The notes below the pieces were generated by a model, which saw only the letters and a list, made by a program, of their open reading frames with translations, had not been told where the DNA came from and searched no databases. A program made the translations under genes and the position numbers. From positions 403,001-467,000 of the forward strand of contig NC_019877.2 in the NCBI RefSeq assembly GCF_002234675.1: a stretch of 64,000 nt of DNA. Reading direction: 5' to 3'. Origin of the DNA: Oryzias latipes (Eukaryota > Chordata > Actinopteri > Beloniformes > Adrianichthyidae). Positions 24,901-36,900 of the stretch are shown in pieces. How positions within the stretch are numbered: the stretch's first letter is position 1; the number at the start of each line of letters is the position of its first letter.

Positions 24901-27900
24901 TGAACGTCTTTGTTTTCCTGGTCTGGGCTGGAATCTGGATCAGAACTGTACAGCTCTGATGTTGCTGCTGTTTTTGTTAGAGGTTGGGGTGTGAGGGTCT
25001 GTAAGAAGACCACTGGGAACGCTTTCAAAAATGGATCAGATGAAGATGGGTGTTGGACTCTGAGGGTGTTTGGAGCAGACGTGGTTTGCTGGCATCAAGC
25101 GGTTAATTCTGTTTCACACGTTTTCCTGTTTTTATTGTCATTTTTGGTACTTTGATTCTGTTTATTTCTTTGAACTTAGAACTCTTTTTTTTCTGGTTCT
25201 CTTCAAATATCATAAAACAGTTTCTGGAGCTGCTTTAATCATTTTCAGAATTTTTCCGGTGTTTAGTTTCGGTTTGGTTAAAAATTCATTTGGTTTTAGC
25301 AGAGATTTAGCATTTTGGATCATATGAGGAACTGAGTTTTGGACGACCGTCTCATTGTTCAGCTGTCTGCGTGCGTAACGGCGTGTAAAACAGCGGCTGA
25401 GCTGGTCGCCGTGCTGAGCGTGCACGAGGCCGGATAAACCTCTTAGTGCAGAAGGGAGGCAAACACCTTCATCCCTGCAGACCAACAAACGCTTCGGTGC
25501 AGATGACCCATTTACAGCTCCAGCATGGAGCCGGACTCAGACAGTCCAAGGTCGAAGGAAGTCCAGCAGAGCAGAAAACCTGCCCCCGCCGCTCCCCCAC
25601 TGAAATTAACTCAACTTCACGCTATGAACTAATCCGGTCTGGAGTTTTTAGGCCACACTTCTGTCCGTTTCCTCTATGGAGCTTCTTACGGGCTTTCGTT
25701 TTCTGCAGATGCATTGTGGGAATCCGCCTCTTTCCTACATTTCATTGGAAACGCACAAAATCTTAATTATGCAACACGTTCCCCGAAAAACTTTCGGAGT
25801 CCCAACCACACAAACTGAGATCCTCTTCAGAGCTGCTGGTAGCCGACAGACGGCGGACCCCGGGCGGACGGAGATCTGCTGAGTCATGGTTAAACTGTCC
25901 GAGAGATGGAGGAGAACTCGTGCAGAAGAGGAAACGAGAGCGCAAAGAGACCAAACGATGGAAATAAACGACCCCGAAAGACGGACGGACGGGGGGGGGC
26001 TTCTGCTAAAACGTTGAAGCTTCAGATGGAGACGGCCGTGTGAATAATGAATGTCCCTTCAGCATCCTCTCACTCGCCTCCCTCCTCTTCCTCTCTGGGT
26101 CCTGCCATCTTTTCAGGAGAAACTGCAGCGATCCAGAACAAATGCAGCCCCGCCCCCTCCCCGGCGCTGGGCTTCACACCATTTCCTGCATGAAAACCTG
26201 CCGTCACTGAATCATCCAAACCGGAGCCGTTCAAACCGAAAACCAAACAACAGACTCGCCGACGAGTCTTCATCACCTTTTTATCTGTCAAACGTCAAAG
26301 ACCTACACAGATCCAGACGATCAGCTGCTTCTGCTCAAACGCTCATCGAACCCCCCACCACCCCAACGGGGGCTACTGCCACTACAAGGACTCACCAAGA
26401 TCCTTAGAGCCTTGGCTTTCGCTGGCCATCTCGCCCATCCGCACCAGAGCGTCGAAGTAGCCCTTTGCCGCGAATGTGACACCTGGAAACATGGAAGCAT
26501 TGGGCGTCAGATCAGGTCTTCTTCAGCTCTGCAACCATCCCCCCCGACAGCCCCCAGCAGTCCCTTCAGAAGCGAGGTCAGGTGAGGGAGGGAGGAGGCA
26601 AAAGGCGGCGATGGCGGCCAAGCGGGAAAGAAAAAGCTCTATGGGGGCGACAGCAGGAAGCGGGAAGCGGCAGATTTTCAAGGAGTACTTCTGACAGCCA
26701 GAGATAACTTTCTATCTGCTGGTCAACCAACCACCAATGTTCTGCAAGGTTCTGCGTTTGTGGGGACTCTTTAAGGGGGGAAAGGACGCAGAACACCTGA
26801 ACATCACTCTCCCCCTTCAGTCAAAGCTAATCTGTTATAGCAGCTGGGTAGCTCGGTTGGTAAGGCAGAGAGCCGCCACGCAGGAATCCAGGGTTCGAAT
26901 AAACAATGGTACTGGCAATATCAATGGCGAGCATTGACATATTGTATTTATCCCATTGTGTGATAAATACAATATAATAATAAATAATCTGTGAGACTAT
27001 CAGGAGCAACGTCCCATGGAGAGGTTCTGAAGATGTTCTGCTGGTTCCCCTCTACCTGTGATCCCTTCAGCAGTTACAGTCTCCTGACGGAGACCCCAAA
27101 GCAGCGTCTGAGACCGAGCAGCAGAAACAAAGCGGCGCCAAGTCCGGCGGCGGACACTTGTCCGTCCGACAGATACATATGGATGAGCGGCGAGCGCATA
27201 ACAGAGCTGTCAGGCCGATGAGCGCCAGGCTGTCACAGGAAGCCGAGTACCAACATGACGAAGCTTTCATCTGCCCACGCGGGGAACAATGGAAATCCAT
27301 TCCGAGTCCCTTCACGCCAACACTGCCGCTACACAACCTATTGTTCTGGAAATGAAAAACGCTCAGATTCCTTCAAAGCCCCGGAGGAGCCTTCTGAGAT
27401 ATTAAGACGTGGGTGAGGCAGAAGGTGAAGCAGCGGCTGAAGACGAGAGGAGATGGAGGAAGAAGAGCAGGTCCAGGTGAGGAAGAGCAAGACAGTCTGC
27501 CAGATGGAAGGGGAGGAGCAAGAAAAAGGCAGAGAAGAGAAGGCCTGACTAAAAATAGCCCCAGAAGAATAAAGAGAAGCAAATGTCAACCTGAACATCA
27601 ACAGGAAACATGAAGAAAGCCTAAATAAAATCAACGGAAACACCCGACAAAACGTGATCCGTGATTAGATCAATCATGATTAAATCAATCCATGTTTGTT
27701 TTTGTGGTTAGGTTAAACATTCTCAAAAGCATAAAAAGACTAAATTAAAGGAGCTCAAAGATGCTAACACACATGCTAACCACAGCTAGCCTTAAAACGA
27801 CAGCTGAAAGACCCGTGCTAGTGCTAACATTAGCATGAGTACAGATTACCAAGCAGAGATACAGGACTGTGGACGCCATCAGAGCTCCTGAGCTTCAGGA

Positions 27901-30900
27901 TGAAGACTTGGAGTTCTGAATGGTCTCAGTCCTTCAGACACACACAGACTGTTGTGATGGCGGCAAACATCCCTTTATGTTGTGTAGGTCCTTGGTGAGT
28001 TCCTCACCTGGATGTTGTGCAGCTCTACATGCAATGGTGTTCATGTGTCTGATGAAAATGCTTTTTATCATCTTCTGATGCAGTTTATAGAGTTTCCTTT
28101 CTAAATATTTCTGTATTCAAATGCTTGTGAATCAGGAGCAGATGAAAAAATGATGAAGATCGTACGCTGGGCGAGCCATAAGCTCCGCCCCATTCTGATG
28201 CAGACAAACAGATCCATGAACGTCTTTGTTTTCCTCCTCTGAGCTGGAATCTGGATCAGAACTGGACGGCTGGATAGCTCAGATATTGCTGCCATTTATA
28301 TTGCACCGCTAATGTTAGGTTGGGTGTGTGAGGGGCTGTAAGCTAGCGGGAGAGAGTTAACAACAGATGACAGGACGTGGGGGAAGACTTACTCCTACAT
28401 TTGGCCTCAAAACAGCTAAATCGTCATTTAAAGACCACCGGGAACACTTTGGAATAGATCAAAGGATGATCGGAGAGGGACTTTTGACGTCAAAGTCTGG
28501 ACTTTTGAAAAACTGCGACTATGAAGAAACGAAGAGGTATGGAAGATGATCTGGACTCTTCTAAAGGACGTTTGGCTTTGTACCCATTTGACATTTGGTT
28601 ACAGAGGAACCAGGCTAAGCTAATGCTAGCTTGTTTTCCACCTCCATCAATAAAGAGGTGAATCTGGAAATGTGGCGTTCTTTACCATCGGACAGGTCCA
28701 ACGCTTCAAATGTTAAAAAAATGTGACATTTTAGGTTTTGAGACAGAAAACTGCTGATTTAAACCTGGAGTAGACGTGTAAACACAGCCCAGGGGACACT
28801 GATCAAACCCACTAATCTTTGGTTCCCCCCCCCCCCCATCCCCCATCTGCTGGTTCCAGAACCGAGGCGGCTCAGATGTTTTTACCAACTGTAATGTGTT
28901 TGCTCTGCGACCCGACACTGATGGAGTGTAATCCTCATTCTGCACTCACAGGCCTATTTTTAGCCTCACCTTTCCCACAGAGGGGGGGGGCTACCTGCTT
29001 TGAAGTCCTGCTGAATCTCCCCTGGAACCGGCAGAGGAGAGGCCGGTTCTGAGCAGGAAGCGGAGCGGCGAGGCCTCCATGAAGGAGCTGAAGGGGAGGA
29101 GCAGCTCCAGGCAGGAGCAGCTCCAGGGAGGAGCAGCTCCAGGCAGGAGCAGCTCCAGGCAGGAGCAGCTCCAGGCAGGAGCAGCTCCAGGGAGGAGCAG
29201 CTCCAGGGAGGAGCAGCTCCAGGGAGGAGCAGCTCCAGGGAGGAGCAGCTCCAGGCAGGAGCAGCTCCAGGCAGGAGCAGCACTGCAGCTGCAGATCATC
29301 TCTGCACACAGCTGTTCCTGTTTTCATCTCACTCCGTCTTGTCCTGGATACCGACCCCCTTTCCTCAGCCCCAGGGGGGGCCGGGCCTAATCGGATTTTC
29401 CCGATGCTCCACTTCCCTTCGTCTCCTGATCCACTTCAGACCAAACCGGTTCAGAGTTTAACCTTGAGCTTCTGTTTCACGTGAACAGGATCACAACACG
29501 GGTCAACATCAGACTTTTTTTTTGGGGGGGGGGGAGGGTGATGACACACAATCACACACCAAACAACGGCAGTAAAAAATCTGATCTTCATGGTCGTCAC
29601 TTTAGTCTGAAGCACAGACATCTGTGTGTCAGGAGGACAAAGAGGCGGCGGCGGCGGCTGTACTCACTGTTGAGCGCCTTCTCGTAGCTCTTGGCCATGG
29701 CGATGAAGTTCCTCAGACACGGGTTGAACTGCTCCATGATGGACTGGAAGGAGGAGAACCGCAGATGTGGTTAATCCACCAGGAGGAAGGAGACTGAACG
29801 GGAGCTCCGCTGATCACCACCACTCTTTACTGGGGCACGAGCACACTCACTCACATGCACGCCCACACACACACACACACACACAGTCAGCCACAGCATC
29901 CAGAAAGGAGCAGCAGATAAAATCTGAGGGTTTGATCCCCATTTTCTAAAGACCGGACCGTCATAAACCCACTTCAAAAGACCAAACGGCTTCAATTACT
30001 ACTCAGGACATTCAGAGTAGAGCGCCCCCCTGAGGGCAGAAAGCTGCAGTGTCTGAACAAGTTGAAACCGCCTGTCTTCGTTCAAATCCATGACGGTTGT
30101 GCGGTGAGACACAGAGTTGGATCAGAACTTTGTTTTCAGTCGTCCAAGTTCCACAAGGTTTGCAGATTCCTAACGAGCTGAAAATGAAACCACAGCAACT
30201 GTAGACGCTCTACGATTCAGGTTCAGCTCTGCAGCAACACAGAAACCATCAGAAGGTTCTAACCAGACATCTGAGACGGGTTTCTCTAACAGATCCTCTA
30301 CAGCAGGGCTGCTCTATCCTGGTCCTGGAGATCTACCAACCTGCCTGTTTTCCAGATCTCCAAGCCCTGCTAGCTGCTGATTGGCTCAATCAGATGTTTC
30401 CAGATTCTGACTGAATGAACACACCTGGTCCAGGTAATCCTCAGTAAGCAGTGCAGGGAGAGCTGGAAAACAGGCAGGGTGGTAGATCTCCAGGACCAGG
30501 AATGATCAGCCCTGCTCCACAGGATCCACCTTCACTACATCTTAGTGACTAGTATCACTGAAGTCCAGCTCTGAGCACTTCACTCAGAAACTGACCGACT
30601 TTGACCGCTCTGTAGCAGAAGGTCAGGGGTGAGCCGCCACGTCTGACCTCCACGTCACATGACTGAAGACAGTCTTCATATTCAAACCCAAATGAAGCTT
30701 TAGGATCAACTAAAAGGAGGAAGAAGAAGGGATGGAGGAAAGGTGGAGCGAGGGCGTCCAAGTCCGACAGACGCTGTGCAGGATGCCGGCTAATGTCCAG
30801 CGAAAAAACGCTAGAATCAGGACGGATCGACCCGGGGGGGGGGGGGGGGGGGGGGGGTAACGGGCTGCACGCTGACTGAGGCGGCGGCGCCAAGCTACAT

Positions 30901-33900
30901 ATGCTGCTCAGTGACGGTCTTTGAGGGCAGATCTGCAGTCACGACACAATGAGCTTCTGAATGAAAACCCTTCATCTGCATCGGCTCACTATTTATACCC
31001 AGAACTCGCTCCGGGCTCGTCTAACTCCATGTGGCGAGGAATTCAAACACGTCTGTGGACGTGGTCCAACTCTGGATCCTGGCGCTGCACCGCTTGGCAT
31101 CAAGATGACAGACAACAAACAGCGAGAGCCTGACGACACAAAAAACTGTTGGTGCAGGTTTTTCTGTCAGACGAGTTTCTGGGCGGCGCTGGTTCGGCGG
31201 TTTAGGTGATCCAACAGGCGACGGCGAGCTAGAGCACAGCCCAACTGTCCCGAGGTCCAGATTTCTGAGTCTGACCAAAAGAATCTCAGTCCAAACCTGC
31301 CGCTCCTCTCTACCACCCTCCACGGACCCGGACAACCCAGAAACCTGCCACGCCCGCACAGGTGCATGTGACTGAGGCCTGACCGTCATCCTCCAGAGCA
31401 GATATTTAGTACAAGAAGAAGAAACAACAATCTTCAGAGTTTCCATGTTGGTCTTTGACTTTTCTTTGACTAAACGTGGTTATGAACCATTAGCTGGAGA
31501 GGAATCTATGTGGACCCAAAGGAAGTTATGACTTCCTGTTAACTCAGAGCAGACTTTAACCCAAAGCTTTGACTGAACCGTCTAGTTTTAGACGCGGATG
31601 TAAAGCAGAAAACGGGTTTTTGGAGCAGATGTTTTAGGGGTTTTGGGTCACCTGCTTGTCCCACCGTCACCACCCTGCTTCATCTTTGAGTTCAGGTTTG
31701 TTGTCTATATTTTTTTTAAACACTGATTTTGAATGAAAAATTAACAAATGAATCAACCTTTAATCAATCAGACTGAGTTGTCAATGATGAAGGCTCCTCC
31801 TTAGACCTCCATGTACAACAAATAGAGTTTCCTTCTTTAATCAGGGTTAAAGTCTCAGCGTCGTCTTCTGGGGGTCCGGAGTGAGGTTCCTCTGGTCCAA
31901 ACCGTGGTCATCTGAGAAGGAGCCAAAGTCAGGAGTTTTCTCTCACGTGAATTAAAATCCCAATCGGATCATTATGGAGGTCGGATGCTGATTAGCATTC
32001 CACTGAGTGAAAGGCCCGTTTGAGTTTGAGAAGCTAAGAGGATTTAAAGATCGACGTCTCCGCCTCTCATTGTTTCAGGGACGCATTTTTAATGCATCAA
32101 AGCAATCAGATGGAAACTCTGATGGACGCGTTTCCCGCCGTTAGAAACTCCAGGAATGGAATAAATCCCATTCCGTCTTCGTGATACTGATGGTTTCCAT
32201 GCAGCATCAAACCACAGAGACGTTTGACGCCTGTCTTCACACGGAGAACCTGTGGGTCCAAAGGGGACTGAACTAAACATCCCATCAGAACATGGCGGCA
32301 CACGGACACCGCGTCCCGCCACGGGACAAAGGTTATCGAGCCGTCACGCCTCATCAGGCTCTGAAACGCCAGCGTTTTTAATAACAGAAAAGCTCAAACT
32401 TAAGAAATTCAACCTTTGAATCCCCTAAAGTGGGGTTTGAAATGTGCTGATGGGTTTATGGAGAAGAAAAGAAGAAGAAGAAGTTCTTCTTACCCAAATC
32501 TAACCAAAGAGAAAGAGAGGACAGGTAGAGAGGAGGCAAATGAAGAAGAAACCCTGGAAGACCAGCCGTCACCAACAGAACCATTGTCGACCAGAAGACA
32601 AACACTTCAGGCACCAAATAAAGAACAAGCAGCTTTCAGAACATTGTGACCCAGCTGGCTCTGCGTCAGGCGTGCAGATGACGCCTCACGTGTGTGAGAG
32701 CGCACGCCGTTTGGAGGTGACTCAGAACCCGCCCAGGCTGCAGCAGGCGCACCTCATGTCGGGGCGTAAATTACTGGAACGCCAGGCGGCCGCGTGGAAC
32801 CATTAGGACGTGCTGCGCCCCTCGCTGCCAAGCAGATTAACCAGCGAAAGGAGGTCCGCCCACCCGTCAAGAGGGGCGGGACCGCGCCAAGAAAAACAAA
32901 GTCCTTTCTGTTATGTCTCTAAAATAACCTCAACTCAGAGAAGCAGGCAGAGGACGCCAGACTTTGAGGTTCTATTTTGTGCTGAACGCTCTCCAGACAT
33001 AAAGTGGTTTTTCATTTACGTGACGCCAGCTTGGTTCTAAAAGTAACAAACAAAAACTCATTTAGAGGCAAAGCAGAGCCAACATGTTCCTGTAATAGAG
33101 CCTCCATTCAACCCAGCTAGCTGCTGACTCCGGACTGTCTGTTCAACCAAAGACCGTGTGAATCCAGAGGAACCCCTGGTGACATCTGTGTACTAAAACA
33201 CACGCGTGTTCTGTGTTCCACCCGGTCTGTGGTGTGTCCGACATGACGGTCTGGAAACTGATGGGTTAGGGACGCAACCATTGCTAGCATGTGTTAACCA
33301 CATGCTAACACCAGTATTTTGAGTATAGTAGTAGTTCTGTCCCAGGCTAACTAAAGTATACATGTATTTTTACCTAAGAGAGTCATGAGAAAAACTTGCA
33401 GCCAAACAAAACCTGCTGCACTTTGTACCTTGGTCTTGGGACGTTTGTTAATGTTTTAATCCACGTTGCATCCGCTGCTTTTTTTTCCATTAAAGCCACA
33501 CAACCAGAAAGGTTACTGCCCCCAAGTGACAAACACACCCCTGAACCCTGATCGTAAACCCAGCGAGCGGCGCAGTCAGAGCTTTACGCTCAGTAACTTA
33601 TCTTAGCGCTCGTTCAATTAACGGCATGTGAGGGAACGTTCAGACCTGCGGTTCCTGGACCCTCAGCACTGGTCCAACTTCTAGACAGCGTCAGGCATGT
33701 GAAGTCTGACCACAAGCACAAATGACGTACCCGTCCTCTGTAGAGACTGTTGGGACCCGGACAACCAGAAACCTGCAGCACCTTACGGTTCAACCCCCAT
33801 ACGGGTCCATGTGTCTGAGCCTAGAAGTAACGGAGACCTTTTCTCTGACTGAGACTCAAAGATTCCCATCAGCTAATGATAAACAGAACTGTTGTCTCAC

Positions 33901-36900
33901 AGTATCAACAGCAGATGTTCCTATGTTTGTTTGTTCTGGTTCTCTCCGACCCAAACCGTTGGAACAGACGGTTGACACAGTCTGGACCTGCTGGAGGTTC
34001 CTGCTGTTTTCTCCAGAAGCTATTTCTGTATAAACCCTAAAACAGTCGGAAGTTTGGGTTTTTATCTTCTGTGATTTATGAACAGAAACAGATTTGAAAA
34101 AGTTCAGCTAAAAACTCTTTTTTTATTTAAAAACACATTTTTCATTTAATAGGTCTGCAGGCTTTGGGTTTGGGTTTTAGATCGGTCTGATTCTGGAGCT
34201 TCTAGCAAAGAGAATCGTTGCTTCTGCTCCTGTCGAGAGTTTATGACACAGTCCGGCAGACGCCTGCAGTCCGGCAGACGCCTGCAGTCCGGCAGACGCC
34301 TGCAGTCCGGCAGACGCCTGCAGTTCGGCAGACGCCTGCAGTCCGGCTGACACCGCAGACTCCCCAGCATCCAGAAGAACCTGCAGAACCGGAGCCGAGT
34401 GTGGAGAGCATCAGTGTTCTGAGCATGTGCAGAAGCTGCCGTGGCTCATTGTTCTGGTTCTCCCTGTTCTGTCCGGGAACGCCGCAGCCTCCATTTTCTC
34501 TGTCTGCTCTTTCCTGTACATGCGCCTTTGTGAGAGGCAGCCCCCCCCCCCATTTGTCAGACGCAGCATTAAGAGCCAGATAGAGGGGGGGGGCCTTCCG
34601 GCACCATATATGGGTGTACTGGAATCCCCCCCCCTCCCTCTATCATGACAGGGCAGCCCACTTCCATTTCATGTTTGGCCGACAGCACGGCGATGCTGGA
34701 GAGAACGTCACCACAGCGCGCCCCCCCCCCCCCCCCCCCCCCCATCTAAATCTGAGCGATGCGAAGACGCAGCCGAACGTTTGCTGCCAGTTGAACCCCC
34801 CATCTGATATCTGCACATGCAGATGGCGGCAGTCATGCAGCACCACGGCTCCAACGCGTCCCGCTGACGGTGCCTCCATCCTTTCAATGCTTTTCAGAAT
34901 AAAATTTCCTAAAAAGGCGAGGAGAGCGACACCTTCAAGCTAAGATTGAACGGTCGACTAAAATTTAAACATAGATTTGCGAAAACGTTTGAAAAACCTT
35001 TTATTCTAAACTCATTTGTTCCGGCTTCAGAGGCTTCAGAGGCTTCAGAGGCTTCGTTTCCAGATTAATTCATGTAAATGCTAAATAGTACAATATATAC
35101 TAATATAATATGAAGCAAACATTTTTGTTTTAGTTTTAAACCAAAGAGCACCATTATAATGATGATGAATTCCTAAAAAAAGTTTTTTCTTTCAAAATAA
35201 AAGCACTGGTTTTAAATGGATTCATAATTTTTAGGAATAAAAATTAAGCTTTTGTGGTTTTCCTTCTGTTTATAAACGTTAGCCGTTTAAAAAATGCTTT
35301 TAAACACGTTTACAAGCAGTCAAGTTATATGAAGACACCCTAATGTTCCTGTAGAATCTATATTATAAATGTCAGATTCAAATATTAGCAAAAATACCAA
35401 CATGAACTTTTGAATCCGGCCCATAGTGGTCATTTGGAGAAGTGCAGGGATGCTTTTCTTTTGTCTGAAAAAAGTCACGTGTGCAGAAAGTTTGAGGAGA
35501 AACATAAAAGTCTTGAACACTGACGCCTTTCATCTGCCGGATTAAAGCCGTTCAGGCGCAGCACGAGGGGGGGGATTACCGTTGGTCAATTCACTAATCG
35601 CTGGATAAAAACAATCAAATGTTTGCACACTGCCAGCGTCAATTCTGTTCCTTCATAGGACAGAAATGTTCAAATATTGGGGTTTTTCCATTGCGTCGTG
35701 GAACTTTCCGGTTTAAACCTCCAGCACCTGAACGTCTCCTGCACCGTTGGTTTCATGTTAGAGTCCATCCATGCGGCGAGCAGCGGTTATGCAAAACATG
35801 CAAACGAGCTGCAGGAGGACCAGCTTTTTCAGCACGAAGATCCAGATAAATGTTCCCCGTTTGAGGGAGCATTGCATCATGGGCATCACTGCCTCCCCTC
35901 ACATAACAGCCAGAGCGACAGAGTGACGCTGCTGAGGCCCCGAGATCAGGGGCGAGCTGCTGCAGCAGCTGACGGCTCCTGCAGCAGCTGACGGCTCCTG
36001 CAGGAGCCCGTCAGCTGCATCAGGAGCCGTCAGCTGCTGCAGCAGCTGTCGGCTCCTGCAGCAGCTGACGGGCTCCTGCAGCAGCTGACGGCTCCTGCAG
36101 GAGCCGACAGCTGCTGCAGCAGCTGACGGCTCCTGCAGCAGCTGACGGGCTCCTGCAGCAGCTGACGGCTCCTGCAGCAGCTGTCGGCTCCTGCAGCAGC
36201 TGACGGGCTCCTGCAGCAGCTGACGGCTCCTGCAGCAGCTGAGGGGCTCCTGCAGGAGCTGAGGGGCTCCTGCAGCAGCTGAGGGGCTCCTGCAGCAGCT
36301 GAGGGGCTCCTGCAGGAGCTGAGGGGCTCCTGCAGCAGCTGAGGGGCTCCTGCAGCAGCTGAGGGGCTCCTGCAGGAGCTGACGGGCTCCTGCAGGAGCT
36401 GAGGGGCTCCTGCAGCAGCTGAGGGGCTCCTGCAGCAGCTGAGGGGCTCCTGCAGGAGCTGAGGGGCTCCTGCAGCAGCTGACGGGCTCCTGCAGGAGCT
36501 GAGGGGCTCCTGCAGCAGCTGACGGGCTCCTGCAGCAGCTGACGGGCTCCTGCAGCAGCTGAGGGGCTCCTGCAGCAGCTGAGGGGCTCCTGCAGCAGCT
36601 GACGGGCTCCTGCAGCAGCTGAGGGGCTCCTGCAGCAGCTGACGGCTCCTGCAGCAGCTGTCGGCTCCTGCAGCAGCTGACGGGCTCCTGCAGCAGCTGA
36701 CGGGCTCCTGCAGCAGCTGACGGCTCCTGCAGCAGCTGACGGGCTCCTGCAGCAGCTGTCGGCTCCTGCAGCAGCTGACGGGCTCCTGCAGCAGCTCCCA
36801 GCTGATCGGGCCTCGTCAGCTGCTGGAACCTCCCCGTCCACCCGCAGGGCTCCCCCTCCTACATCTGTCCTCCAGCCGCGGGGCGGAGGGATGTGGCGGT

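Larger units (their letters stand above)
20301..26395 (-). other. baiap2: Rest of baiap2 intron 3 (between exons 26396 and 19016)
   Basis: Apart from the minisatellite this intron holds a poly-C run (20825-20845), a MITE (21413-21580), a small TTAGTTAC repeat (22575-22612) and one copy of a dispersed repeat (24490-25047). The open frames at 23286-23870 and 21895-22407 lack domains or splice support. Confidence 0.5.

Noticed and set aside
26838-26905. A real tRNA gene
   Set aside because: It has A and B boxes, but I could not close an acceptor stem and it carries a SINE-like tail.
36020-36841. 273-codon minus open frame rich in C-R-S-P-S-A
   Set aside because: Entirely made of the 20-bp array.
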